64,000 bases of DNA from Dyadobacter psychrophilus (GCF_900167945.1 NZ_FUZA01000002.1:434001-498000); one strand, 5' to 3'. Shown: positions 19,101 to 27,419, numbered from the stretch's first letter. The notes: generated from the sequence alone by a model not told the origin. Made by a program: numbers and translations.

Positions 19101-19522
19101 GCAACGACTTTAATCTTCTCAAATCTCAGCTTTTTATCGAAGAATGCGCGCAGGTCTTTTCTATTGTTAAGATTATATAAAACCTGAATCTGATGCTCGC
19201 AAAGCCTCTTTTTGGGCTTGCCACATTCACAATAAATTGTAAGCGAATGGCTGTTTTGCTTTGCTACAACCTTATAATGATCCGTTAATGCTGCGGAAAT
19301 TCTGAAAGAAGCATAATCAATATCTATTTCGTGGGGCTGAATGTCAAAGAACCCTCTCCGGTCTGTCGCCGGAAGTTCAGCGCTGTTTTGCAGGATGTGT
19401 GTGGTAGTTAAATCGGTCAGATTAAAATCCTGAAAGACGAAGTTGTGAGCTGGCTGGTTTTCTGCGTCGGCAGGGGCATTCTTTTTCATATGGCAAATTA
19501 ATGAACTATTTTGCACATTCAT
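16103..19522 (-). CDS. SWIM-type SNF2/DEAD-box helicase
   Basis: 1139 residues. A SWIM zinc motif (C-E-C...C-E-H) sits near residue 95-110 and is followed by a long alpha/beta region. The Swi2/Snf2 ATPase fills the C-terminal half: DDMGLGKT (Walker A, about residue 705), DESQAIKN (DEAH-equivalent), TGTPVENN (motif III), LVFSQF and a GGTGLNLTEADYV...DPWWNPAVE...DRSYRIGQ block (motifs V-VI). It translocates on DNA and probably remodels DNA-bound proteins or nucleoid structure. Start: ATG 19520-19522 leaves 17 bp to rpiB; ATG 12 codons in (19487-19489) leaves 50 bp and may be the real start. It is convergent with the chitinase. Confidence 0.9.
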   Translation of the reverse strand: MNVQNSSLICHMKKNAPADAENQPAHNFVFQDFNLTDLTTTHILQNSAELPATDRRGFFDIQPHEIDIDYASFRISAALTDHYKVVAKQNSHSLTIYCECGKPKKRLCEHQIQVLYNLNNRKDLRAFFDKKLRFEKIKVVAKDYGLENEADPDVYFQLFYTNKELEIKPKMKELIPLNATSVSFLENQWINKPVIDIPGAKVQAENSKTIVIIGQHKYYEHFYLEMYEAGTTREGKLKNPLTLLNPLDAIWKTQDADIIKFYTAVASFQNNFRKKQLETDLAGLKSIVKNPDKLDFFYHNPLISENVSAASLVLVKLAKSPVDMHLTIDRKDPFFQISGQLSLNGVSLDLEKVKMRYDYFVLYLDSLHLIDNEDILKTVEFFSQHNQKIIIHNSKFEEFRQNLLAKLESKIRITYSYLKPATPAQREEQGFDLENEKIIYLEDFGNYVMITPVIKYGAVEVPVFSQKQIYSMDSHGNPFTVQRDESEELRFAGAIIRQHPDFEDQLGREFFYLYKERFLSESWFLNTFEEWRDQKITVLGFDKLTKMRLNPNRAQVSVNVISGINWFNTTAGVKFGNQKVTLKNLHKAVKNRSKYVQLDDGTQGILPDEWIEKFAKFFEAGEVVGETIQTSKMNFASVSEMYDAEALSMEVKEQIAFYKSRFADFESIESVTVPANLNASLREYQKQGLNWLNFLDEFGFGGCLADDMGLGKTLQVIAFILSQREKQVQNTNLIIVPTSLIFNWLAEIEKFAPSLKVLTIYGADRMKTTADFDNYEVILTSYGTLLSDVNFLKKYHFNYIVLDESQAIKNPESQRYKAARLLQSRNKLVLTGTPVENNTFDLYGQLSFACPGLLGNKTQFRNHFSMPIDRFKDTDRARELQKRIDPFILRRTKKQVATELPDKTEMVIYCEMGEEQRKVYNAYELEFYTFLNTRNEGDIARESLHVLQGLTKLRQICNSPALLNDHLYYGNASSKIETLLEQIESKSPQHKILVFSQFVTMLDLIKNELVTRGIKFEYLAGQTKDRAARVESFQNNAEVRVFLISLKAGGTGLNLTEADYVYLIDPWWNPAVENQAIDRSYRIGQKKNVIAVRLICPGTIEEKILELQESKKDLADDLVKTDASVLKTLTKNDLLSLVS

Positions 19523-19539
19523 TTTAAATCATTCTCAAC

Positions 19540-19983
19540 ATGGAAATCGGACTTGCTGCTGACCACGGCGGATACGAACTGAAAGAGTTCTTAAAGGCAT
19601 ATTTAATGGGAAAAGGACATCATATAACGGATTTTGGGGCATATCAATTGGATTCCAAAGACGATTATCCCGACTTCGTGATTCCTCTTGCGCAAGCTGT
19701 TGTCCGTAAGGAGATTGAACGTGGCATTGCGGTTTGCGGAAGTGGTGTGGGTGCCTCGGTAGCAGCCAACAAGATCTCCGGCGTGCGTGCGGCGTTGATT
19801 AATGACCACTTTTCGGCACACCAGGGTGTGGAAGATGATGACCTTAATTTGCTATGCCTGGGCGGCCGCGTTACGGGAAATATGGCTGCGCAGGAACTGG
19901 CAGAATCATTTCTGAATGCGCGTTTTACGGGCGAGGAAAGGCATATGCGCAGGCTGGGAAAGGTAAAGGCGCTGGAAAAATGA
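19540..19983 (+). CDS. rpiB: Ribose-5-phosphate isomerase B / RpiB-LacAB family sugar-phosphate isomerase
   Basis: 147 residues, the normal RpiB length. It opens with IGLAADHGGYELK, the phosphate and active-site start of the family. Cys66 in VCGSGVGAS is the catalytic base, and NKISGVRAAL and LCLGGR complete the signature. It interconverts ribose 5-phosphate and ribulose 5-phosphate in the non-oxidative pentose phosphate pathway. LacA/LacB or allose-phosphate isomerases share the fold; the Cys favours RpiB. It is divergent from the SNF2 gene with at most 50 bp between, so the promoters must overlap coding sequence. Confidence 0.88.
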   Translation: MEIGLAADHGGYELKEFLKAYLMGKGHHITDFGAYQLDSKDDYPDFVIPLAQAVVRKEIERGIAVCGSGVGASVAANKISGVRAALINDHFSAHQGVEDDDLNLLCLGGRVTGNMAAQELAESFLNARFTGEERHMRRLGKVKALEK

Positions 19984-20012
19984 GGGTAGATTTCTTGATG
20001 GAAGAGTCTGTT

Positions 20013-20042
20013 TTGGCATTATTATTTTGCAAAAAATGCCAA
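20013..20042 (+). promoter_or_regulatory. Hairpin covering the start region of the DUF481-like gene
   Basis: TTGGCATT (20013-20020) pairs with AATGCCAA (20035-20042) around a 14-nt loop. The right arm contains one candidate ATG (20036) and touches the next (20042). It could reduce translation initiation or act as a weak terminator for rpiB. The effect is inference. Confidence 0.3.
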
Positions 20043-20866
20043 TGAGAAAATTGACTTACCGCCACATTTCAAAGCTTACCGCTTTCTTTTTGTTCAATTC
20101 GACGCTTTTCGTTTACGCGCAGCAGCCTTCTTCGGATACGCTCCGGACTTCCCTTGCAGATTCGGCAACCGTAAAACAAGACAGCGTTATTACATTGCCA
20201 CCACCGCTGATCGATACGGTCCGTTACCGGTTTATCGGCGATGGTAACTTTGCCCGGGGGAATGTGAACCGTAGTTTGGTTGTGCTTCGCGCCGAGCTTA
20301 CATTCAGCGGGCCGGTGATCAACATTGCCACAAACCCGCGTTTTACTTACGGAAAACAAAGTGGTATTCTCGCCGAACGCGACAGTTATGTCGACCTTTT
20401 TGTTGATGTTTTCAAAAAGCGGAGAACTTACGTTTTCGGGCTTGGAGCGTTGGAAACAAGCAATCTGCGGCGTATCGATTTGCGTCAAATGGCGGGAGCC
20501 GGAGTGGGTTATCGGGTTGTGAAAACCAAAACCAATGATCTGAGCCTTACCAATGCGATTTTATATGAATCCACAAATTTCCAGGAAATAGCCACGGTAA
20601 GCACCATTCGTAACTCATTTCGGGTTAAGGGCAAACATTCGATGATCCAGGACAAGATCCGTATCAATCACCTCACGTTCCTTCAACCGGCTTTGAATGA
20701 CTTTTCCAACCTGCGTTGGAATACGATCATTTCTTTCGAACTGCCTTTAAACAAGTGGGTTACATTGCGCACGAGCTTCGAAAACTCTTATGAAAGTGTT
20801 GTAGAAGCCACAAGAAAACGTAACGATTCGCGGATTACATTCGGGGTTTCTGTCGGAAATAAATAA
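20036..20866 (+). CDS. DUF481-like outer-membrane beta-barrel protein
   Basis: 276 residues from ATG 20036; ATG 20042 is equally good, and an upstream in-frame TTG is less likely. Signal peptide with a core around LTAFFLFNSTLFVYAQ. After a Ser/Thr-rich linker the protein is a series of alternating beta strands (FIGDGNFARGNVNRSLVVLRAEL, RRTYVFGLGALETSN, SFRVKGKHSMI...), ending ITFGVSVGNK. This matches DUF481/YdiY-like barrels, which sit in the outer membrane and have no settled function. It follows rpiB by about 50 bp but has its own hairpin at the start. The family call is tentative. Confidence 0.65.
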   Translation: MPMRKLTYRHISKLTAFFLFNSTLFVYAQQPSSDTLRTSLADSATVKQDSVITLPPPLIDTVRYRFIGDGNFARGNVNRSLVVLRAELTFSGPVINIATNPRFTYGKQSGILAERDSYVDLFVDVFKKRRTYVFGLGALETSNLRRIDLRQMAGAGVGYRVVKTKTNDLSLTNAILYESTNFQEIATVSTIRNSFRVKGKHSMIQDKIRINHLTFLQPALNDFSNLRWNTIISFELPLNKWVTLRTSFENSYESVVEATRKRNDSRITFGVSVGNK

Positions 20867-20983
20867 TAGCGCCGTTATCCTTGGCTTGTAAGGGAAAATC
20901 GCTGATAATCATGTCCATGGTTGCGGTACATTATATCTGCATAAAATGTGCTTTATATATAATCACAACTTTCCAATCTTGAC

Positions 20984-22162
20984 ATGAAAGAATCAGACGA
21001 TAACCGCCGCCAGTTTATCAGGAGCTCAGTAAGCACAGCTGCCGGGTTAATGTTGCTGCCCGGACTGGCCGATACAGCTTCGGCTTCTACGCTGGTGCGT
21101 CACACGCAGGCGCGCCCAGTGAAGGAAACATTTACACGTGTGCTTCCACCGAGAATCAAATTTTCTGTGATTGGAATGAATCACGGCCATATTTACGGTC
21201 AGGTAGAAGCGGTTACGCGAGGTGGCGGCGAGCTGGTTTCATTTTATGCCAAAGAAGAAGATCTGGCGGCTGCATTTGCCAAGCGTTATCCGCAGGCTAA
21301 GCAGGCCAAAAGCGAAGCCGAAATATTGGATGACAAATCCATCCAGCTCATTCTTAGCTCCGGCATTCCGGATGAACGGGCGCCGCTCGGGATCCGTGTC
21401 ATGAAAAGCGGGAAAGATTATATGGTGGACAAACCCGGCATTACGACGCTAGAACAGCTCGCGCAAGTCCGGAAAGTGCAGAAAGAAACCAAGCGTATCT
21501 ATTCGATTATGTACAGTGAGCGGCTCGAAAATCGCGCGACCATCAAGGCCGGTGAATTGATCAAAGAAGGCGTGATCGGGAAAGTGGTGCAGACCATCGG
21601 CCTGGGCCCGCACCGTATGACGCCCAAGTCCCGTCCTGAATGGTTTTTCGACAAAAAGCGCTTCGGTGGCATTATTTGCGACATTGCATCCCACCAGTTT
21701 GACCAATTCCTGTTTTTCACCGGCTCTACAAAAGCTGAAATTGTTGCTTCTCAGGTTGGCAATGTCAATCACCCGCAATATCCTCAGTTTGAAGATTTTG
21801 GTGACACTATGTTAAGAGGCAACGGCGGCGCAGGCTACATCCGTGTGGACTGGTTCACGCCCGACGGCCTCAAATCATGGGGAGACGGCCGCCTGACAGT
21901 CTTGGGCACCGAAGGTTTTATTGAAATTCGTAAAAACGTTGATATTGGCGGCAGGGAAGGAGGAAACCACCTTTTTGTAGTCAATAATAAGGAAACACAA
22001 TATGTTGATTGCAGCCAGGTAGAATTGCCTTATGGCCGCCAACTCGTAGACGACGTCCTGAACAGAACCGAAACCGCCATGTCGCAGGAACATTGCTTCC
22101 TGGCCACCGAGCTCGCATTGAAAGCACAAAAGAACGCACAAAATGTAGCGGCGCTGAGCTGA
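20984..22162 (+). CDS. Tat-exported Gfo/Idh/MocA-family oxidoreductase
   Basis: 392 residues. Tat signal: NRRQFIRSS, then a hydrophobic stretch with an AGLMLLPGLADTASA end. The Rossmann domain starts SVIGMNHGHIYGQ. The usual EKP motif appears as VDKPG, with the lysine kept. The C-terminal alpha/beta domain has FGGIICDIASHQFDQFLFFTG, where the conserved His lies. These enzymes use a tightly bound NAD(P) to oxidise or reduce sugar-like substrates, and exported ones are tied to 3-keto-sugar chemistry. It is followed 39 bp later by an amidohydrolase on the same strand. Substrate is unknown. Confidence 0.87.
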   Translation: MKESDDNRRQFIRSSVSTAAGLMLLPGLADTASASTLVRHTQARPVKETFTRVLPPRIKFSVIGMNHGHIYGQVEAVTRGGGELVSFYAKEEDLAAAFAKRYPQAKQAKSEAEILDDKSIQLILSSGIPDERAPLGIRVMKSGKDYMVDKPGITTLEQLAQVRKVQKETKRIYSIMYSERLENRATIKAGELIKEGVIGKVVQTIGLGPHRMTPKSRPEWFFDKKRFGGIICDIASHQFDQFLFFTGSTKAEIVASQVGNVNHPQYPQFEDFGDTMLRGNGGAGYIRVDWFTPDGLKSWGDGRLTVLGTEGFIEIRKNVDIGGREGGNHLFVVNNKETQYVDCSQVELPYGRQLVDDVLNRTETAMSQEHCFLATELALKAQKNAQNVAALS

Positions 22163-22201
22163 ACCGTTTTAGTTAAGCATTCAAACCAACCACATAAGAT
22201 C

Positions 22202-23563
22202 ATGAAACCTAACTTATTTCTGATTTTAGGCGTGATGCTGGCGCCCCACGCATTTGCGCAGGCGCCTGTTAGCAATGCGGATCGTGAGATTGTTTTCAAA
22301 TCCGTGCATGTGATTCCGATGGATCGGGAGTCGGTTTTGAGGGATCAGACTGTGGTGGTGAAGAATGGGAAAATAACGGCACTGGGGCAGGGATCCCAGG
22401 TGAAATATGCCAGTAATGCGCTGGTAGTGGATGCAAAAGGCAAATATCTGACGCCTGGCTGGTCGGAAATGCATGCGCATGTGCCTGCGGTAGAGGATTT
22501 GGCCCCTATGAAGGATGTTTTGACATTATATCTGGCCAATGGCATTACGACCATCCGCGGCATGTTGGGCAATGCCAAGCATCTTGAATTGCGCGAGAAA
22601 GTGCGATCTGGCGAAATCCTTGGTCCCAACTTTTACACGACCGGACCGGCTTTCAGCGGCCAAACGGTGAAAACGGCCCAAAGAGGCATTGAATTGGTAA
22701 AAGAGGAAAAAGCAGCAGGTTACGATTATCTGAAACTGCTTCCCGGCCTGACCAAAGAAACATTTCCCGGCATTGCTAAAACATCGAAGGAGCTGGGAAT
22801 CCCAATGGTCGGTCACGTTTCATTTGCCGTCGGCGTGTGGATGGCTATTGACGCCGGTTATTCGTCTATTGATCATTTGGACGGTTTTGTAGAAGCCATT
22901 ACCCCCGGAATCGACACACTGGCTGAGCAGGAAACCGGCCTTTTCGGCACGTGGATCGCATATTCTGCCGATACGACCAAAATTCCAAAACTAATAGCCG
23001 CGCTGAAAGCAAAAAACATTCGCGTGGTGCCGACGCAGGCCATTGCCGAGCGCTGGCTTTCGCCGCTTCCCGCGAGTGCTTATGAGAAAGACCTTGAGCT
23101 GAAATATCTGAAACCGGAGGAGATCAAAAACTGGATGAATGCCAAAAACAGCTACAATAACAATCCTAAATTTAATAAAGAACGTGCGGAAGCTTTTGTA
23201 AACATCCGCCGAAAATTGATTCTGGCTTGTCAGAAAGGCGGTGTGGAGTTGCTGCTGGGCTGTGATGCCCCTCAGGTTTTAAATGTGCCTGGTTTTGCCA
23301 CGCATCATGAATTGAAGTATCTTACCGAGGCGGGTTTGACGCCATATGAGGCGTTGAAAACAGGGACGGTTAATGTGGCAAGTTATCTCAACAAAACCGA
23401 TTCAGGAACGATCAAAACCGGCAATGTTTCTGATTTGGTGCTCCTGAGCGGGAATCCGCTGGAAGACATCAGCCAAACCAGAAACATTGAAGGTGTTATG
23501 ATCGGCACAAAATGGTTACCCAAAGCTTTCATTCAAAGTGAATTGAAAAAGCTCGAAAAGTAG
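22202..23563 (+). CDS. Exported amidohydrolase-family enzyme
   Basis: 453 residues. Signal peptide 1-20 (ending HAFAQA). It has the N-terminal beta domain, then the metal motif SEMHAHVPA. Further metal or catalytic positions are YDYLKLLPG (lysine), MVGHVSF, IDHLDGF and LLGCDAPQV with the catalytic Asp. The end GNVSDLVLLSGNPLEDI...GTKW is typical of imidazolonepropionase-like amidohydrolases. It should cleave an amide or ester in the periplasm. It lies 39 bp after an exported oxidoreductase and convergent with an aldo/keto reductase, with only 9 bp between stops. Substrate unknown. Confidence 0.85.
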   Translation: MKPNLFLILGVMLAPHAFAQAPVSNADREIVFKSVHVIPMDRESVLRDQTVVVKNGKITALGQGSQVKYASNALVVDAKGKYLTPGWSEMHAHVPAVEDLAPMKDVLTLYLANGITTIRGMLGNAKHLELREKVRSGEILGPNFYTTGPAFSGQTVKTAQRGIELVKEEKAAGYDYLKLLPGLTKETFPGIAKTSKELGIPMVGHVSFAVGVWMAIDAGYSSIDHLDGFVEAITPGIDTLAEQETGLFGTWIAYSADTTKIPKLIAALKAKNIRVVPTQAIAERWLSPLPASAYEKDLELKYLKPEEIKNWMNAKNSYNNNPKFNKERAEAFVNIRRKLILACQKGGVELLLGCDAPQVLNVPGFATHHELKYLTEAGLTPYEALKTGTVNVASYLNKTDSGTIKTGNVSDLVLLSGNPLEDISQTRNIEGVMIGTKWLPKAFIQSELKKLEK

Positions 23564-23572
23564 CGGGCGATT

Positions 23573-24415
23573 CTATTTCGATAATGCTGCAAAATCCTCA
23601 TAGGACAAGGTGATGTTTGCTGCACCCATATTTTCTTTTAAATGTTCCAGCGAGCTTGTTCCAGGGATAAGCAGAATGTGCGGCGCGCGCTTCAGGAGCC
23701 AGGCCAATGCGATCTGAGACGTCGTAGCGCCATGCTTTTCAGCGATCTGTGCAATTTTTGCCTGCAACTTGTTCGGGCCTGACGCCAGCGGATACCAGGG
23801 AATGAAAGCCATGCCCTGCTGTTCGGTGTAATCCACCACCTCCTCCCATTTCCGGTCGTCAAGATTGTAGAGGTTTTGTACCGAAACAATTTTTACCACT
23901 TTTTCAGCGCGTTTAATTTGTTCAGTATCAACTTCCGAAAGTCCAACATAACGAATTTTACCAGCTTCCACCGCTTCTACAACCGGAGCAAGTGTTTCTT
24001 CAACCGGAAACTTCGGGTCAAAACGGTGCAGTTGCCAAAGGTCGATTTTCTCTACTTTCAGGCGTTTTAAGCTTCCGTCAATAGCCTCGCGGATGTGTTT
24101 TGGGTCGCCGTTAGTCACCCATTGATTTGGCCCCGTGCGGTCAAATCCGCCTTTTGTGGCGATTAATAAATCCAACGGATATGGGTGCAGCGCATCTGCA
24201 ATCAGGACTTCGTTGGTATGCGGGCCATAGGAATCAGCGGTATCAATGAAGTTTACGCCAGCTTCTACCGCCGCTTTTAAAACTTTTTTCGCATTTTCAC
24301 GGTCAGGCGCATCGCCCCAGACGCCTTTGCCTGTAAGCTGCATACCGCCGTAACCCAATCTGTTTATTTCAATTTCCCCGCCAACGCGGAATGTGTCTGC
24401 AATTGCTGTGCTCAT
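23573..24415 (-). CDS. Aldo/keto reductase (cytoplasmic)
   Basis: 280 residues with no signal peptide. TIM-barrel AKR tetrad: Asp and Tyr in DTADSYGP, Lys in ATKGGFD, His in LWQLHRFDP. The NADPH-binding end LIPGTSSLEHLKENMGA is conserved. It reduces aldehydes or ketones to alcohols. Its start faces a small HTH protein across 167 bp that hold a palindrome. It is unlike the Tat-exported AKR at 61096 in localisation. Confidence 0.9.
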   Translation of the reverse strand: MSTAIADTFRVGGEIEINRLGYGGMQLTGKGVWGDAPDRENAKKVLKAAVEAGVNFIDTADSYGPHTNEVLIADALHPYPLDLLIATKGGFDRTGPNQWVTNGDPKHIREAIDGSLKRLKVEKIDLWQLHRFDPKFPVEETLAPVVEAVEAGKIRYVGLSEVDTEQIKRAEKVVKIVSVQNLYNLDDRKWEEVVDYTEQQGMAFIPWYPLASGPNKLQAKIAQIAEKHGATTSQIALAWLLKRAPHILLIPGTSSLEHLKENMGAANITLSYEDFAALSK

Positions 24416-24489
24416 GATTAGTGATTTGTTAAAGGTTATTGAACATTAACCCGCAGTTCAGGAATTTGATTCGCGGCGTGGGAATGTTC

Positions 24490-24505
24490 TTGATTTGTTA
24501 ATCAA
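24490..24505. promoter_or_regulatory. Inverted repeat in the AKR / HTH divergent region
   Basis: TTGATT (24490-24495), a 4-nt spacer and AATCAA (24500-24505) form a perfect 6+6 palindrome, 75 bp from the AKR start and 78 bp from the HTH start. The central position suits an operator for the small HTH protein, but nothing else ties them together. Confidence 0.3.
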
Positions 24506-24582
24506 CAAGGTCACAAATGTCAGGCCAACGCATAATTTGGCACAGTTTTGTTCCTTACTATTGAAACCAATGTTCTCGAAAA

Positions 24583-24825
24583 ATGGAAACCACAGTTTAC
24601 GAAGATCAGGCGAAAGCGCTGATCGCTGAAATGAAACAATTAATTGAAGCTAAGGGAATTAATAATGGAAATGCGCTGGAAGAGGCCGGGTTGAGCCGCG
24701 AAATCGCAGATAGGATCTTCAAGGGTGAGCAACTGCCCAGTTTATCGGAATTTCTGGCGCTATGCCAGATTTCAGGGATATCGTTCCAGTTGCCGACAGT
24801 TGAGACGCCCAATACGCCCATGTAG
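24583..24825 (+). CDS. Mini helix-turn-helix (Cro/C1-like) protein
   Basis: 80 residues. After a short N-terminal helix the segment from about 13 to 67 has the spacing of an XRE-type HTH: KQLIEAKGI, then NALEEAGLSREIADRIFKG as the likely helix 2-turn-helix 3, then PSLSEFLALCQISGI as the closing helices. No extra domain follows, so it may be a stand-alone repressor or an antitoxin-like protein. No toxin gene is next to it. The HTH reading rests on pattern only; the protein may also be uncharacterised. Confidence 0.55.
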   Translation: METTVYEDQAKALIAEMKQLIEAKGINNGNALEEAGLSREIADRIFKGEQLPSLSEFLALCQISGISFQLPTVETPNTPM

Positions 24826-24860
24826 GTTTAGTTAAAAGAAACTTTGATCTTAACCAACCT
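24824..24860. terminator. Possible hairpin between HTH gene and topB
   Basis: AGGT-TTA-GTTAA (24824-24835) and TTAAC-CA-ACCT (24850-24860) form an imperfect stem between two convergent stops. T-runs are weak, so this is a tentative call. Confidence 0.3.
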
Positions 24861-26976
24861 CAAAGTTGAAATCTCCGTTCATGATTAACTTTGCGTCTGT
24901 GGTTTCGGGGTTTCCGGGGATTTGCAACCCCTTTATTTTGGCCGTTTTACCTTTGCTCAGCAAATCGTAAACATGCTTGTCGCTGAGCTTTTTGCCCAAA
25001 AATTCAAACGGGATTTTAAAGCCGCAAGCGCTGAAATTAGAACAGCCATAAGCAGCTTTTCCTCTTTTTAGCAACTGTTCCTTGCATTTGGGGCAGGTAA
25101 GGGATTCAATATTGATCTCTTCCTTTGGCTCTTTTGGCTTGGCCGGCCGTTTCTCCTTTTCTTCTTTCAGGACCTCAATCGGAGCTTCTTCGGCAATGCT
25201 GATGGCCCTGCCACGGTTGTTTTTAACTTCGTTTGTCAACTCCACAACCATTTGAATGAGTTCCTGCTTGAATGTTTCCATGGAATAGTCACCCTTTTCG
25301 ATCAGGCGCAGCTTTCTTTCCCAGTTACCCGTTAATTCCGCGCTTTTTAGCAATTCATTCTGGATCGTATCAATGAGATCCATGCCGGTTTGTGTAGCGA
25401 AAATATTCTTCTTTTTCTTTTCAATGTAACGCCTTTTGAAAAGCGTTTCAATAATGTTTGCCCGCGTTGAAGGCCTGCCTATGCCGTTGTCTTTTAACAA
25501 CTCACGCATTTCTTCGTCTTCCACCTGCTTTCCTGCCGTTTCCATGGCCCGTAACAATGTGGCTTCCGTATACGCTTTTGGTGGTGTAGTTTTTCCCTGA
25601 TGGACACGCGGCTCATGCGGACCTCTTTCGCCCACCTCGAAGTTGGGCATCAGCTTTTCCTCCTCCGCAGCTTCCTTTTTTGCGCTCGCATCATTGGCAT
25701 ACACAGCCCGCCAGCCCGGTTCGAGAATCTGCTTTCCTGTCGCTTTAAATTCCACTTGTCCAACTTTACCCAAAACCGTTGTGTTGGAAACCTTACATTC
25801 CGGATAAAAGGCAGCAATAAACCGGCGGACAATCAGATCATAAATGCGTTTTTCGTCCTGGCTAATGTGGTTAGGAAGCACGCCGGTTGGGATAATGGCA
25901 TGGTGATCGGTTACTTTTTTATCATCAAAAACCGTTTTCGATTTCGGAATTGGTTTTTCTAAAAGCGGCGCCGTGTATTGGGCGTAGTAGGTGAGCTCCC
26001 TTAAAATGCCTTCAATTTTGGGATGCAAATCCTCCGAAAGATAAGTCGTGTCAACTCTTGGGTAAGTGACAAACTTCTTTTCGTAAAGGTTTTGAATGTG
26101 TTTCAATGTGTCCTCAGCGGAATAGCCGTACTTTTTGTTGGCTTCCACTTGCAGGGAAGTCAGGTCGAAAAGGCGTGGGTTTCCTTCTTTTCCTTCCTTT
26201 TTTTCGAATGAGGTTATTTCAAAATCGTGCAGCAGGAGATAAGCGAGGCCTTTGTTAGCCTTTTCCTCATTTCTGATGCGATCAATGGTCGCAGTGAATT
26301 CTGTTTCCCGGTAAATGGTTTTCAGCTCCCAGTATTCTTCGGAAACAAATGCATTGATCTCCTTTTGTCGCTGTACTATGAGTGCAAGCGTAGGCGTTTG
26401 CACGCGACCAATGCTCAGCACCACTTTTCCCTGACCGAATTTTTTGGTGAAAAGCCGGGTCGCATTCATGCCCAGCAGCCAGTCGCCGATGGCGCGCGCG
26501 CTGCCGGCCGCATATAAGTTGTTGTAAAGGGCACTGTCTTTGAGTTTTTCAAAGCCTTCGCGGATGGCTTGTTCGGTAAGTGAAGATATCCAGAGGCGCT
26601 TAACCGGCACGGCACATTTTGCTTTCAACAAAACCCAGCGCTGTATCAGCTCGCCTTCCTGGCCCGCATCCCCGCAGTTGATGACTTCCTCACATTTGCT
26701 GACCAAACTTTCGATCACCGCAAATTGCTTCATCGCACCAGCATTGTCTATCAGCTTGATACCAAAATTGGAAGGGATCATTGGCAGATCTTCCAGCCGC
26801 CACGATTTCCAGCGTTCTGTGTAGTCGTGGGGTTCTTTTAAAGTACAGAAATGCCCGAATGTCCACGTTACCTGATAACCGTTTCCTTCGTAATAACCAT
26901 CCTTGCGCTGATTGGCCCCGATAATTCCGGCAATGTCCTTGGCTACACTTGGCTTTTCAGCAATACACACTTTCAT
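24850..26976 (-). CDS. topB: DNA topoisomerase III (type IA)
   Basis: 708 residues. The Toprim domain begins MKVCIAEKPSVAKDIAG with the catalytic Glu and has DAGQEGELIQR as the metal motif. LLGMNATRLF and GRVQTPTLALIV follow. The active-site Tyr is in KKFVTYPRVDTTYLSEDL. GIGRPSTRANIIETL is the conserved type IA helix. The C-terminus has one CPKC...CSNFSACG zinc ribbon near residue 640. It relaxes and decatenates DNA by single-strand passage and aids replication fork and recombination resolution. TopB is commonly a second type IA enzyme beside TopA. It stands alone on the minus strand. Confidence 0.93.
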   Translation of the reverse strand: MKVCIAEKPSVAKDIAGIIGANQRKDGYYEGNGYQVTWTFGHFCTLKEPHDYTERWKSWRLEDLPMIPSNFGIKLIDNAGAMKQFAVIESLVSKCEEVINCGDAGQEGELIQRWVLLKAKCAVPVKRLWISSLTEQAIREGFEKLKDSALYNNLYAAGSARAIGDWLLGMNATRLFTKKFGQGKVVLSIGRVQTPTLALIVQRQKEINAFVSEEYWELKTIYRETEFTATIDRIRNEEKANKGLAYLLLHDFEITSFEKKEGKEGNPRLFDLTSLQVEANKKYGYSAEDTLKHIQNLYEKKFVTYPRVDTTYLSEDLHPKIEGILRELTYYAQYTAPLLEKPIPKSKTVFDDKKVTDHHAIIPTGVLPNHISQDEKRIYDLIVRRFIAAFYPECKVSNTTVLGKVGQVEFKATGKQILEPGWRAVYANDASAKKEAAEEEKLMPNFEVGERGPHEPRVHQGKTTPPKAYTEATLLRAMETAGKQVEDEEMRELLKDNGIGRPSTRANIIETLFKRRYIEKKKKNIFATQTGMDLIDTIQNELLKSAELTGNWERKLRLIEKGDYSMETFKQELIQMVVELTNEVKNNRGRAISIAEEAPIEVLKEEKEKRPAKPKEPKEEINIESLTCPKCKEQLLKRGKAAYGCSNFSACGFKIPFEFLGKKLSDKHVYDLLSKGKTAKIKGLQIPGNPETTDAKLIMNGDFNFEVG

Positions 26977-27390
26977 AGGTGCAAACTTACTCGATTGGCC
27001 TGCAAAGTTTATAAAAACAGCCGAAAAACTGACCGAATAATCAATCGCCTAAAAATATTTCAAATTTTTTTCAAAATATTTTTTCGAAGCAGGCAGGATT
27101 TGGGGGAAAATTTGGCAAAAATCCCTATTGATATAATGCACTCCAAATTTTATTTTGAATGTTAATACAATTGCCAAATTGTATCTCAGTATTTAAAATA
27201 GGATTGTTCTAAGATTGACCAAACACCTTGTCGAACGAAATTAAGTTAAGTCATAAATTTGAGATTTCAGTTACTTTTCAATTTATAATCTTTGAATAAT
27301 ACTATATTTTTCACTCGTTAAGTGACACTGGTAAGCGTATTTTTAGCGCATTTCAACCAAATATTATAAAGCTTAATGTTTGCCTGAACG
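26977..27390. other. AT-rich intergenic region upstream of the small secreted protein
   Basis: About 410 bp, clearly richer in A and T than its flanks, with no credible ORF. It contains runs such as AAATATTTCAAATTTTTTTC near 27053 and the perfect palindrome described at 27165. It probably holds upstream control elements for topB (minus) and the 27470 gene (plus). No RNA gene was recognised, although an unannotated small RNA cannot be excluded. Confidence 0.5.
27165..27184. promoter_or_regulatory. 20-bp inverted repeat in the AT-rich region
   Basis: ATACAATT (27165-27172) and AATTGTAT (27177-27184) are perfect complements around GCCA. It lies 227 bp upstream of the promoter for the small secreted protein. 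The symmetry and length fit a dimeric regulator site; the regulator is unknown. Confidence 0.35.
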
Positions 27391-27419
27391 TTTGTATTCA
27401 GAATATTGTAGTATATTTG
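27391..27419 (+). promoter_or_regulatory. Bacteroidota-type promoter of the small secreted protein gene
   Basis: TTTG at 27391-27394 and TATATTTG (TAnnTTTG) at 27412-27419, spaced 17 bp, match the -33/-7 elements used by the Bacteroidota primary sigma factor. The start codon follows about 50 bp later, leaving a short A-rich leader (27420-27469). Confidence 0.7.
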
